Shown: positions 1 to 8,853 of the stretch, in pieces | How positions within the stretch are numbered: the first letter of the stretch is position 1 | Layout: every line of letters starts with the position of its first letter | Source: CAZXCQ01 sp964639275 | Lineage (GTDB): Bacteria; Desulfobacterota; DSM-4660; Desulfatiglandales; Desulfatiglandaceae | Direction: 5' to 3' | Assembly (NCBI GenBank): GCA_964639275.1 | Contig: CAZXCQ010000128.1 | Coordinates: 1-17,246 of the forward strand | DNA: 17,246 bases | The notes under the pieces: model-generated | The model's database searches: none | What the model was told of the DNA's origin: nothing | The model's input: the letters and a program-made list of their open reading frames with translations, nothing else | Made by a program: the position numbers and the translations under genes

Positions 1-3000
1 ATCCCCTTGTGGTACTCTTGGATCGTTTTTACCGCTAGATCACCCTTTATCATGGATCTTATGGCCTGAACAGTGGCCCTTGCCCCGGCCACCGTGGTCG
101 TGTAAGGGATGCCAAATGTGAGGGCTGTGCGGCGGATCGAATAGGATTCGGAAATAGCCTTTTTATTATTGGTTGTGTTGACTACCAGGTCAATTTCCCC
201 ATTCTTGATCATATCCACCACATGCGGTCTCCCTTCTCTTACCTTTCGAACACTTACATTAGAAATGCCGTGACCTGAAAGAAACCCGGAAGTGCCTATG
301 GTGGCAGCGATTCTAAAGCCGAGATCCAGAAACTCAGATGCAATGCCTGTAACACTTGGTTTATCCTCATCCCTTACACTGATAAACACCGTGCCAGACA
401 TTGGCAGGCTCTGGCCGGCTGCCAGCTGCGACTTGGCAAAGGCCATCCCGAATGAGGTGTCAATCCCCATCACCTCGCCGGTCGATTTCATCTCAGGCCC
501 CAGCAGGGTGTCTACCCCAGGAAATCTGTCAAATGGGAAAACCGATTCCTTTACACACACATGCCCTGGTATGATCTCCTGGGTCAGTCCGAGTTCTTTA
601 AGGCGTTTTCCCATAATAACCTTTGTGGCGAGCTTGGCCAGAGGGACGCCAGTCGATTTGCTTACAAAGGGAATGGTTCGGGAGGCGCGGGGGTTAACTT
701 CGAGGACATAGACAACTCCGCCCTTTATGGCATACTGGATGTTCATCAATCCGACAACATCCAACTCCCTAGCAAGCGCCCTAGTATGGGTCATGATCTG
801 TTCTATGGTTTCCGGTTTGAGGGAGATTGGCGGGAGGATGCAGGCGCTATCCCCGCTGTGGATGCCGGCCTCTTCGATATGTTCCATGATTCCGCCGATA
901 ACCGTATCGTGGCCATCCGAAATGGCGTCCACATCCACTTCTGTGGCATCCTCCAGAAATCTATCTATCAGGACCGGCTTTCCCGGTGACACCTGAACGG
1001 CCATGTCTATATAAAACTCGAGGTCCTTTGTGTCGTATACGATCTCCATGGCACGGCCGCCCAACACAAACGATGGTCTGACCACAACAGGGTAACCGAT
1101 CTTCTTGGCCACCTGGATCGCTTCTGTCTTGTTTACAGCGATTCCGTTTTCAGGCTGGAGGATCCCAAGTTTTTTTAGCATTGCCTGGAACCGTTCCCTG
1201 TCCTCGGCGCAATCTATGCTGTCCGGGCTTGTTCCAAGGATCTTGACGCCGGCCTCTGCCAGGGGGACCGATAGGTTGAGAGGGGTTTGGCCGCCGAATT
1301 GTACTATCACCCCCTCAGGACGCTCCTGTTCAACGATGTTTAGGACATCCTCACGGGTCAGGGGCTCAAAATAGAGCTTGTCTGAGGTATCATAATCGGT
1401 GCTAACCGTTTCCGGGTTGCTGTTTACCATAATGCTCTCAATACCCATCTCTCTTAAGGCGAAGGAGGCGTGTACACAACAATAATCAAATTCAATCCCC
1501 TGACCGATCCGATTGGGTCCCCCACCCAGGATAATCACCTTTTTCTTTTTTGAGGTCCGGATTTCGTTTTCCTGTTCATATGTTGAGTAATAATAAGGGG
1601 TGTAGGCCTCAAACTCGGCCGCGCAGGTATCCACCAGTTTGTAAACCGGTTTAGAGCCTTTTCGGCACCGCGTTTCTCTGATGGTCTGCTCGCTCGTATC
1701 AAAAATCTCCGCCAGCCGGATATCAGAAAACCCGTATTCCTTCGCCCTCCTTATCAGCTCTGGGTCACCGGTATCAAGACCTTGCCCCCCTTTTGAAAGG
1801 CATGCCAACTCCTCTTCAAGGTCAACTATCTCCTTTAGGTGATAAAGAAACCAGGGATCAATACGGGAGAGTTCATAGATCCTTTGTATGGACATTCCCT
1901 TTTTAAAGGCCGTATAGATGTGAAACAGTCGACTTGAGTCGGGGACGATGAGGTGCTGTTCCAGTTCCTGGGGGTCACAAGCGGCACTTTTATCAGAGCT
2001 CAGACCAAACCTTCCGATCTCCAGGGAGCGAACTGCCTTCTGGAGCGCCTCTTTGAATGTCCTCCCGATTGCCATGGTTTCACCCACAGACTTCATGGAT
2101 GTGGTCAGGCTGTCAATGGCATCGGGGAATTTTTCAAAGGTCCACCGGGGTAGCTTGACCACGCAGTAGTCGATCGTTGGCTCAAAAGATGCCAGTGTCT
2201 CGCGAGTGATATCGTTGGCAATCTCATCCAAGGTATACCCCACGGCCAGCTTGGCGGCGATTTTTGCGATCGGAAACCCCGTGGCCTTGGAGGCGAGTGC
2301 AGAACTCCTCGATACCCTGGGGTTCATCTCGATCACGACCATATCACCATTCTGCGGATGCACGGCAAACTGGATGTTGCTACCCCCTGTCTCCACGCCG
2401 ATTTCCCTGATAATGGCGATGGCCGCATCCCGCATGGCCTGATATTCTCTGTCAGTGAGGGTCTGGGCCGGGGCTACGGTAATACTGTCACCGGTATGGA
2501 TGCCCATGGGATCAAAATTTTCAATGGAGCAGATAATGACCACATTGTCTTTGAAGTCACGCATGACCTCCAGTTCGAATTCCTTCCAGCCGATAAGAGA
2601 TTCCTCCATAATGATTTCTGAGATCATGCTGGCCTCAAGCCCTGCAGCCGCAAGGATTTCCATCTCTTCCCGGTTGTACGCCACGCCACTTCCCGCACCT
2701 CCAAGGGTAAAACTGGCCCGGATGATGATCGGATATCTCATCCTTTTTGCAATCTTCCTGGCCTGTTTCATATTTCGGGCAATGCCGTTTGATGGGACCC
2801 TCAGGCCGATACGATTCATGGCATCACGGAACTTTTCCCTGTCTTCTGCCTTTTGTATGACCGGGATGGATGCCCCGATCATCTCCACGCCCAACTCATC
2901 GAGCAGACCAGTCTGAGCCACCTTTACAGCACTGTTGAGTCCGGTCTGGCCGCCCAGTGTCGGAAGGATCGCGTCAGGCCGTTCTCGTTTGATCACCCTT

Positions 3001-3224
3001 GATAGGATCTCGGGGGTTATGGGCTCGATATAAGTCCGGTGCGCCATCTCAGGGTCTGTCATGATAGTGGCGGGATTGCTGTTGACGAGTACAACCTGAT
3101 ACCCTTCTTCCACCAGGGCCTTGCAGGCCTGTGTCCCTGAGTAGTCAAACTCACAGGCCTGTCCGATGATGATGGGGCCCGATCCGATAATAAGGACTTT
3201 GTTGATGTCTGTCCGTCTAGGCAT
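1..3224 (-). CDS. carB: Carbamoyl-phosphate synthase large subunit, 3' end cut by window edge
   Basis: CarB makes carbamoyl phosphate from bicarbonate, two ATP and ammonia channelled from CarA, feeding pyrimidine and arginine synthesis in the cytoplasm. I read the frame from the ATG at 3224 to base 3: 1074 codons with no stop, close to the family length of about 1073, so only a few C-terminal residues and the stop should lie outside. It begins MPRRTDINKVLIIGSGPI. The two homologous ATP-grasp halves are visible: ENFDPMGIHTGD and EMNPRVSRSS in the first; a second start VIILGGGPNRIGQG, then FVLGGRAMEIVYD and EVNPRASRT in the second. The C-terminal MGS-like allosteric domain starts near GTVFISVRDEDK and includes VVNTTNNKKA, matching the nucleotide-binding NTT segment where UMP acts in the family. 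The ATG lies 46 bases after the carA stop with only a weak ribosome binding site, so it is probably co-transcribed with carA. Identity is very secure. Confidence 0.97.
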   Translation of the reverse strand, partial: MPRRTDINKVLIIGSGPIIIGQACEFDYSGTQACKALVEEGYQVVLVNSNPATIMTDPEMAHRTYIEPITPEILSRVIKRERPDAILPTLGGQTGLNSAVKVAQTGLLDELGVEMIGASIPVIQKAEDREKFRDAMNRIGLRVPSNGIARNMKQARKIAKRMRYPIIIRASFTLGGAGSGVAYNREEMEILAAAGLEASMISEIIMEESLIGWKEFELEVMRDFKDNVVIICSIENFDPMGIHTGDSITVAPAQTLTDREYQAMRDAAIAIIREIGVETGGSNIQFAVHPQNGDMVVIEMNPRVSRSSALASKATGFPIAKIAAKLAVGYTLDEIANDITRETLASFEPTIDYCVVKLPRWTFEKFPDAIDSLTTSMKSVGETMAIGRTFKEALQKAVRSLEIGRFGLSSDKSAACDPQELEQHLIVPDSSRLFHIYTAFKKGMSIQRIYELSRIDPWFLYHLKEIVDLEEELACLSKGGQGLDTGDPELIRRAKEYGFSDIRLAEIFDTSEQTIRETRCRKGSKPVYKLVDTCAAEFEAYTPYYYSTYEQENEIRTSKKKKVIILGGGPNRIGQGIEFDYCCVHASFALREMGIESIMVNSNPETVSTDYDTSDKLYFEPLTREDVLNIVEQERPEGVIVQFGGQTPLNLSVPLAEAGVKILGTSPDSIDCAEDRERFQAMLKKLGILQPENGIAVNKTEAIQVAKKIGYPVVVRPSFVLGGRAMEIVYDTKDLEFYIDMAVQVSPGKPVLIDRFLEDATEVDVDAISDGHDTVIGGIMEHIEEAGIHSGDSACILPPISLKPETIEQIMTHTRALARELDVVGLMNIQYAIKGGVVYVLEVNPRASRTIPFVSKSTGVPLAKLATKVIMGKRLKELGLTQEIIPGHVCVKESVFPFDRFPGVDTLLGPEMKSTGEVMGIDTSFGMAFAKSQLAAGQSLPMSGTVFISVRDEDKPSVTGIASEFLDLGFRIAATIGTSGFLSGHGISNVSVRKVREGRPHVVDMIKNGEIDLVVNTTNNKKAISESYSIRRTALTFGIPYTTTVAGARATVQAIRSMIKGDLAVKTIQEYHKG

Positions 3225-3270
3225 GGTGGTCGTTACCGCTTACTCGTTCTTAATTCACAACCATCAATCA

Positions 3271-4416
3271 TCAATCCCCAGCCATCATCTCGATAAATCG
3301 ATCAAAGAGGTAGGAGGCGTCATGAGGTCCCGGTGATGCCTCGGGATGGTACTGGACCGAAAAAAGGGGGTGTTTTCTGTGTTTGAGCCCTTCCAGGGTG
3401 TTGTCGTTGAGGTTGATGTGGGTCAATTCCACATCATGGTCTCTCAAAGACTCCATGTCTACACAAAAGCCATGGTTCTGGGAGGTTATCTCCACCTTTC
3501 CGGTGGAAAGGTCCTTTACAGGCTGATTGCCGCCGCGGTGTCCGAATTTGAGCTTAAAGGTCCTGCCCCCAAGGGCCAAGGCGATCAACTGATGGCCGAG
3601 ACAAATGCCGAATATGGGGCGTTTGCCGATCTGACCCCTGATGGTATCCACTGCATAGGTGACAGCAGCAGGATCCCCCGGCCCATTGCTCAGGAAAAGC
3701 CCGTCAGGGTCCAGTCGATCTATGGTCTTGCTCCCCGTATCCGCGGGGACAAGAAGGATCGCGCACCCTCTCTTTTCAAGAGATCTCAGGATGTTGTATT
3801 TTGCCCCGTAGTCGAGAGCCACTACTTTGAAACGTCCCGTCTTAGGGGGCCATTTGAACTCTCCAAGCCCACAGCCGACCTCTACTGGCCTTCCGTTTTG
3901 CCACAGCAGCGGATGGGAGCAGGTGACTTCCCTGACCAGGTCCCTGCCGACCATATCCGGACTCTGCCGTGCCTTCTCCACAAGCGAATCCGGGTCAAGA
4001 TCGATTGTTGAAAGGGTGGCCTTCATGGCACCCTGAAGCCGGATGTGCCTGGTGAGGGCGCGGGTGTCGATCCCCTCGATCCCTGATATCTTATGGGTCC
4101 TCAGATAGTCGGCCAGGGCCATTCGGGATCGCCAGTTACTCGGGTATTCCTGGTATTCCTTGACCAAAAGGGACTTGACCTGGATCTTTCCCGATTCCAC
4201 GTCTTCGTCATTGGTTCCGTAGTTACCGATCAAGGGATAGGTCATGGTTACCATCTGTCCCGCATAGGAAGGGTCGGTGAGGATCTCCTGGTATCCGGAC
4301 ATGCTGGTATTAAATACGACCTCACCGGTTGATTCACCATGGCCAGTAAAGGAGCGGCCGGTAAATACCTTTCCGTCTTCCAGGGCCAGCAAGGCCTTGG
4401 GCTCACCAGTTTTCAC
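3271..4416 (-). CDS. carA: Carbamoyl-phosphate synthase small (glutaminase) subunit
   Basis: CarA hydrolyses glutamine and passes ammonia to CarB. The N-terminal CarA fold (EVVFNTSMSGYQEILTDPSY) is followed by a class I glutamine amidotransferase domain. Its triad is visible: Cys in GICLGHQ (about residue 272), with His and Glu in QYHPEA (357 and 359). FLSNGPGDP and SQNHGF are further family signatures. I prefer the GTG start at 4416 (381 aa). It overlaps the hisF stop by 14 bases and begins about seven residues before ALLALEDGK, matching the short N-terminus of other CarA proteins. An in-frame ATG at 4446 would add ten residues inside hisF, but its AAAGG has no spacing to the start codon. 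Overlap with hisF implies translational coupling. The family assignment is certain; the start is less so. Confidence 0.95.
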   Translation of the reverse strand: MKTGEPKALLALEDGKVFTGRSFTGHGESTGEVVFNTSMSGYQEILTDPSYAGQMVTMTYPLIGNYGTNDEDVESGKIQVKSLLVKEYQEYPSNWRSRMALADYLRTHKISGIEGIDTRALTRHIRLQGAMKATLSTIDLDPDSLVEKARQSPDMVGRDLVREVTCSHPLLWQNGRPVEVGCGLGEFKWPPKTGRFKVVALDYGAKYNILRSLEKRGCAILLVPADTGSKTIDRLDPDGLFLSNGPGDPAAVTYAVDTIRGQIGKRPIFGICLGHQLIALALGGRTFKLKFGHRGGNQPVKDLSTGKVEITSQNHGFCVDMESLRDHDVELTHINLNDNTLEGLKHRKHPLFSVQYHPEASPGPHDASYLFDRFIEMMAGD

Positions 4417-5182
4417 GGACTTTAATTCCCCGTCTCTTGAGATCATCCTTTATTTGCCGGATCGTACAGGTCCCGTAGTGTACGATGGACGCGACAAGTG
4501 CAGCGTCTGCCTTTCCTTTGGTCAGTGCGTCATGGATGTGGTCGATGTTTCCCGCCCCCCCAGAGGCGATAACGGGGATATCCACATTTCGGGAAATGAG
4601 AGAGGTGAGGGTCAACTCATAGCCATTCAGGGTGCCATCTGTATCAATGGAATTGAGGCATATCTCGCCTGCCCCCAGGGTCTCCGCCTCTTTGGCCCAG
4701 GCCAGGGCATCAATTCCTGTGTACGTCCTACCCCCGTTGATCACGATCTCATACCCGGACGGGACCGCCTTGGAGGTTTCAACTGCCTTCACGTCCATCC
4801 CCAACACAATACACTGGCTACCGAAGGCCTTCGCACCCTGCGAAATGATTTCGGGATTCCTCACGGCTGCGCTGTTGACGCTGACCTTTTCGGCACCCGC
4901 CAGGAGCACCCTGCGCATATCCTCCAAGGTCCGGATTCCGCCGCCTACGGAAAAGGGGATAAAGATCTCTCTTGCCACCCCCTTTACCACATCAATCATG
5001 ATGTCCCTTCTGTCACTGGAGGCGGTGATATCATAGAAGACGATTTCGTCGGCACCCTCCTCATAGTAAAATCGTCCCATTTCCACCGGGTCGCCGATGT
5101 CCACATTTCCCTCAAATTTGATGCCTTTTGTGGTCTTGCCATCCCTGACATCCAGACAGGGGATGATTCGCTTACTCAGCAT
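4403..5182 (-). CDS. hisF: Imidazole glycerol phosphate synthase cyclase subunit
   Basis: HisF is the (beta-alpha)8-barrel that takes ammonia from HisH and converts PRFAR to imidazole glycerol phosphate and AICAR, joining histidine synthesis to purine synthesis. The 259-residue length is normal. The catalytic aspartates fall at the expected positions: Asp11 in IIPCLDVRDG and Asp130 in VLGMDVK. Phosphate-binding glycine motifs are seen in FSVGGGIRT and VIASGGAG. It resembles true HisF (CLDVRDGKTTKG) rather than the WbuZ-type surface-sugar homologues. The ATG overlaps the end of hisH by 11 bases, and its own end overlaps carA, so three genes are translationally linked. The rest of the histidine operon is absent from the window. 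Confidence 0.96.
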   Translation of the reverse strand: MLSKRIIPCLDVRDGKTTKGIKFEGNVDIGDPVEMGRFYYEEGADEIVFYDITASSDRRDIMIDVVKGVAREIFIPFSVGGGIRTLEDMRRVLLAGAEKVSVNSAAVRNPEIISQGAKAFGSQCIVLGMDVKAVETSKAVPSGYEIVINGGRTYTGIDALAWAKEAETLGAGEICLNSIDTDGTLNGYELTLTSLISRNVDIPVIASGGAGNIDHIHDALTKGKADAALVASIVHYGTCTIRQIKDDLKRRGIKVRENW

Positions 5183-5810
5183 GTATCCCTTCCAAATTGC
5201 AAAAGTTCTTTAATATCCGCAGGCCGGCTCGACCACTTTTCTCCAAATGGAACTGGGTGGCGATCAGATTTCTCGCTCCGATGATCGACGGAAATTCGAT
5301 ACCGTATTCCGTCTTTCCGATCACATGTCTCTCAGAGTCAGGAAGCGGGTAATAGGAATGGACAAAGTAAAACTCATCCCCTGGCATGATGCCCTCGAGA
5401 ACAGGATGTTCTTTGATGAGACGGACGTTATTCCATCCCATGTGGGGAATCTTCAGCCGCCCATTTTCAAAGGAAAGCAAAGGTGAGGGGAATCGCTTTA
5501 CTTCGCCTTCTATTAGACCCAGACACTGTGTACGATCCTCCTCACTGCTCTCCAGGATTATCTGCGCCCCAAGACAGATCCCCAAAATCGGTTTGCCTTC
5601 CAAAAAGGATTGAAAAAGGATCTTATCCAGACCCATTTCTCTTAAATTATCAATGGCCTTTCCTGCTGCACCCACACCGGGAAAGACAATCCGATCACAG
5701 TTCAGGATCTCCTCCTTGTCATTTGTAATGCGACAGGGATAGCCGAGGTAATTGAGGGCCCGCTCCACGCTTTTTAGGTTTCCTGCCTTATAATCGATAA
5801 TGGCAATCAT
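5172..5810 (-). CDS. hisH: Imidazole glycerol phosphate synthase glutaminase subunit
   Basis: HisH is the class I glutamine amidotransferase partner of HisF. It has 212 residues, a normal length. The nucleophile is Cys79 in LGICLGAQ, and the His188/Glu190 pair lies in TQFHLEKSG, where most family members read QFHPEKS. PHMGWN and YFVHSYY are typical HisH segments. The N-terminus MIAIIDYKAGNLKSV matches the family, so the ATG at 5810 is secure. It is the first gene after a 430-base non-coding region and is therefore the likely head of a hisH-hisF-carA-carB unit. No convincing promoter was recognised upstream. Confidence 0.96.
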   Translation of the reverse strand: MIAIIDYKAGNLKSVERALNYLGYPCRITNDKEEILNCDRIVFPGVGAAGKAIDNLREMGLDKILFQSFLEGKPILGICLGAQIILESSEEDRTQCLGLIEGEVKRFPSPLLSFENGRLKIPHMGWNNVRLIKEHPVLEGIMPGDEFYFVHSYYPLPDSERHVIGKTEYGIEFPSIIGARNLIATQFHLEKSGRAGLRILKNFCNLEGIHAE

Positions 5811-6240
5811 TGTTCTATTTCGTTTCTACCCGTTCACAGGCTCGTAATACTTTAACCATTTGAAACCCGGGGATAAATCGATTGTGGTGTGGCATGTGGA
5901 AGAAAAAAAGTAACCGTTCACAGGTTCAGGGTTCAACGTTCAGGGTTAGGGAAAGAACTGGATTTTGAACCTTGAAGTTCTTGTAAAGAATAGGGATTTT
6001 GCCATATCATTGTAAAGTGTCTATTCAGGTTTGGTGTGGATATACCAAAGCACAGTTTTCCTGGACAAAACGTTTACATAATGACGTATGGTGATGAGAA
6101 TACAACCTTTGAACCCCTGAACCTCTGAACCCGTGAACGGCTACGAAAGAAAGACCCCCATGCCACACCTTTCCCCCTGTCTTTTGAGATGTTACGCTAA
6201 ATTGATAAAAAAAGATAAAATGACACCAAAACTTACGTTT
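5811..6240. other. 430-base non-coding region between glnD and hisH
   Basis: No credible gene is present on either strand. Most of the stretch (5886-6169) is the inverted-repeat element described separately. A further short copy of its CCGTTCACAGG motif lies at 5830-5840, outside the element. Just after the glnD stop there is an AT-rich potential hairpin (AAAAC-TTAC-GTTTT, plus-strand 6228-6241). It is followed in the minus-strand direction by a T-rich run (complement of 6201-6222), which could be a weak terminator. A small inverted repeat TTTGGT/ACCAAA lies near 6030-6050. Promoter signals for hisH must be sought here, but I could not assign one. Confidence 0.6.
5886..6169. repeat. Inverted-repeat element with GGTTCA heptad arms
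   Basis: GGTGTGGCATG at 5886-5896 has its exact reverse complement at 6159-6169 (11 of 11). Seventeen to eighteen bases further inward on each side lie CCGTTCAC (5914-5921) and GTGAACGG (6133-6140), each continuing inward into degenerate tandem units of the type GGTTCAG/GGGTTCA (5921-5940 and 6103-6132). The interior of about 150 bases has no gene. The layout resembles a non-autonomous mobile repeat (MITE-like) or a structured intergenic repeat. The right arm recurs almost unchanged at 17191-17230. I see no transposase and no clear target-site duplication. Confidence 0.7.
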
Positions 6241-8853
6241 TTAGCCCATCAGGGCTGATATGCTTTGCCGGATAGACGCAATCTGTTTGTCTTCAAGTAT
6301 CTTTTGGCCGTCTGAATTTCGGACATAAAAGACGCCGGTCATCTTTTCCTCATCGCTGATGACCTTTGCAAAACGGATATCCAGACCCAGCTCGAACATA
6401 TCCTTTGCCAGGTCATAAAGGAGTCCCACCCTCGCCACCGAGCTGGTCTCAACAACAGTAAAGAAATCGGAAACGTCGTTCTTGATCGCAATCTTTTGAG
6501 GGACCATGGCTCCGTTTCCCTTTGGGTGCAAGCTCAACCGTCTTTTGGTGCGGATCAAATCGTCCAGCGGAAGTCGATCTTCCAGGGCCGCCAGAAGATC
6601 CTCCAGGGTCCTATCCCATTGTTCTGCTTCGCGGTAAGGGTCCAGGGGGTTGGTTACCTCATAGGTATCAAAGGCCAATCCATTCTTCAAGGTAAAGATA
6701 TTGGCTGACAATACCGCCATGTTGTTCAAGGCAAAGACCCCCACCATTTTGCTAAAGAGGCCGGGGCGGTCGTAGGTGCACTGGAGCACGCGGGTGACCG
6801 GGGCATTTCTAAGCTTGTGCAGGTTCCACATATGCTTTTTTTCCCCAAGGGTCAAGGCCATTGTAAAATGTTGCTTTATTTCTTCTGGTTGGGCACTGAG
6901 AAAATATCTCAAGGGCACCTGATCCATCAATTCAAGGATATCCTGTTTTGGAAAATCCGGCCTCAGTATCTTCAAGACAGCGATCTTATTCGACGCGATC
7001 TTACTGGTCGCCTCGGGTGAGGCAAGGACCCCTCTTTCCAGAATCCGCTTTACCTTCAGGTACAGCTCTACCAGGAGCATGATTCTCCAGTCGCTTCGCG
7101 CCAGGGGACCCGTAGAAAAGCTGTCCGCGACAGTCAAGAGAAAAAGGAGATCTAACAGCCCCTTAGGCTGAATGGCCTGTGCCACCTGAACCGAAGTCTT
7201 TTCATCATTGAGATCCCTGCGTTGAGACACATTTACGAGCAAGAGATGATGTCTTACGAGAAAGGAAATCATTTCGAGCGCTTCTCCTTCGATTCCAAGC
7301 CTTGTCAGGATCTTGGGGATGAGCTCGCTACCTCTCTTAGAATGGTCTTTCCCGACCCCTTTTCCGATGTCGTGCAGAAGGCCTGCCAGATAGAGCCAAT
7401 CGGGATTTTTTAGACTCAGAAAGGTCCTTTTCAAAAGGGGCCATTGGTCATCAAAGATCCCTTCCGATATCTGATGGATCACCTCAAGGGTCTTGAGGGA
7501 GTGAAGGTCAATGGTCATTACATGATAGAAGCCAAACTGCGCCAGGTTTCTGATCCTTTTGAATTCAGGAATAAACAGGGAAATAACACCCATCTCCAGG
7601 GCGAGTCGAATGATTTGGGGGTTCTTGGGTTTCAATATCAAATTGAGAAATCTCTTTTTGGCTTCCATCGATTGAACAAGTTGCCGTCGCTTTTTGACAA
7701 ATATCTTTTTGGCCTCCCAGATAAAACCTGACCCCAGAAAAAGCCCCCGCTGGTTTGCCTCATCAAGGGCCTTGAGGATGACCAGCGGGTCTTTTTCCGA
7801 GAGGGTCCCGCTTTTCAATACAATATTGCCCTTCATCACCTGGAACTCTGAGGGGAGATGGGCAGGAGTTGGATCCAGCGGTAAAGGATGGATCATGTCG
7901 AGCATCTTGGCCTGAAATTCTTCATGCCCGTAACGGATTCGGTTCAAATGAAGATAGAGCTCTTTTAAGAGCCTTTCAGGACCAGAAATCAGGTCGCCGT
8001 CTGTGTAACCCAGCCGCTGGGAAACCGCTTTCTGATGAGGCAGGAGCAGTCGATCCTCTTTCCGATTGGCTACGATATGAAGGTGGTTTCTCACCTTCAA
8101 CAAAAAGCTCTTGGAGTGGCCTAGTTTGTCAAATTCGAAATGGGCAAAGGCCGCAAAACGCCCAATCTGATTCAGACGCTGGCATTTTAGGTATATCATG
8201 GCCATCCAGGCCATCAAATGGAGGTCTCTTAGCCCCCCCAAACCTTCCTTAAGATCCGGTTCAACAAAATCCCCCTCCCCACCCTGCTTTTCCAACCGGT
8301 CATGCTCAGAGACCAAGAATCTTTTGAACAGGGTTTCCCTCTCACGGTATGTACGCGCCCAAAAGGCCTCCCGGAAAAGACGGTAAAATGAGCGGGATCC
8401 GAGCAGGAAACGGCTGTCCAGGACAGCCGTAAGCATTCTAAAATCATTCAAGGCCAAACGGATACATTCCTGCACGGTCAAGATGGTATGCCCGACCTCC
8501 AATTTGGCGTCCCAGAGGGGGTAGAGCGCCCGACGAATGATTCCATTTATCTCTGGGGAAGGTCTTGGCCCGTGAATGACCATCAGGTCCACGTCTGAAT
8601 GGAGGCATAATTCTCTTCTCCCATACCCCCCCAGGGCAACGATGGCCCACCCATCCTGATGATTTTCGCTGATCAACCGGCGGCTACCCACCTTTTCAAA
8701 CAGCGACCGAACAAAGCCATCCATCAGGTCAGTGAACCTGCGGGTGATCTTCAGCCCTGAAAAGTGCCTCAAATCCCCCTGGATCAGAGATTCTTTTGCG
8801 TTGAGGAAATCCTGAATGATTTGGTGTGATCCTTCCAAGCTCTTAAATGGCAT
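6241..8853 (-). CDS. glnD: [Protein-PII] uridylyltransferase / uridylyl-removing enzyme
   Basis: GlnD senses glutamine and adds or removes UMP on the PII protein. The 870-residue length is usual for the family. The nucleotidyltransferase domain shows GGYGRREL followed by SDVDL, with the metal-binding aspartates near residues 87 and 89. An HD hydrolase domain has LLHDIGKG near 494 and the RHH pair near 535. Two C-terminal ACT domains follow: YDRPGLF near 695-700 and a second near 800-845. In the second, the usual DRPGLL is SVARVGLL. I chose the ATG at 8853, which overlaps the glnB stop by 11 bases. The longer frame starts at a TTG (8895) inside glnB and would add 14 unconserved residues. Coupling to glnB fits enzyme and substrate being made together. 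Confidence 0.95.
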   Translation of the reverse strand: MPFKSLEGSHQIIQDFLNAKESLIQGDLRHFSGLKITRRFTDLMDGFVRSLFEKVGSRRLISENHQDGWAIVALGGYGRRELCLHSDVDLMVIHGPRPSPEINGIIRRALYPLWDAKLEVGHTILTVQECIRLALNDFRMLTAVLDSRFLLGSRSFYRLFREAFWARTYRERETLFKRFLVSEHDRLEKQGGEGDFVEPDLKEGLGGLRDLHLMAWMAMIYLKCQRLNQIGRFAAFAHFEFDKLGHSKSFLLKVRNHLHIVANRKEDRLLLPHQKAVSQRLGYTDGDLISGPERLLKELYLHLNRIRYGHEEFQAKMLDMIHPLPLDPTPAHLPSEFQVMKGNIVLKSGTLSEKDPLVILKALDEANQRGLFLGSGFIWEAKKIFVKKRRQLVQSMEAKKRFLNLILKPKNPQIIRLALEMGVISLFIPEFKRIRNLAQFGFYHVMTIDLHSLKTLEVIHQISEGIFDDQWPLLKRTFLSLKNPDWLYLAGLLHDIGKGVGKDHSKRGSELIPKILTRLGIEGEALEMISFLVRHHLLLVNVSQRRDLNDEKTSVQVAQAIQPKGLLDLLFLLTVADSFSTGPLARSDWRIMLLVELYLKVKRILERGVLASPEATSKIASNKIAVLKILRPDFPKQDILELMDQVPLRYFLSAQPEEIKQHFTMALTLGEKKHMWNLHKLRNAPVTRVLQCTYDRPGLFSKMVGVFALNNMAVLSANIFTLKNGLAFDTYEVTNPLDPYREAEQWDRTLEDLLAALEDRLPLDDLIRTKRRLSLHPKGNGAMVPQKIAIKNDVSDFFTVVETSSVARVGLLYDLAKDMFELGLDIRFAKVISDEEKMTGVFYVRNSDGQKILEDKQIASIRQSISALMG

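Noticed and set aside
1..3224. Plus-strand open frames over the first 3 kb as the genes of this region
   Set aside because: The minus-strand carB frame is open across the entire stretch with conserved motifs throughout; plus-strand frames are its shadows.
3346..4011. Plus-strand open frame of 221 codons opposite carA
   Set aside because: Shadow of a highly conserved gene; no domain seen.
4277..5284. Plus-strand open frame of 335 codons opposite hisF and the carA start
   Set aside because: It is antisense to hisF with its catalytic residues in place, shows no family motif, and is a codon-use shadow.
5886..5910. TGGCATG considered as a sigma-54 promoter on either strand
   Set aside because: No TTGC at the required spacing; the sequence is explained as the terminal repeat.
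5830..6141. GGTTCA heptads considered as a CRISPR array
   Set aside because: Units are 7-8 bases and directly adjacent, without regular spacers or cas genes.
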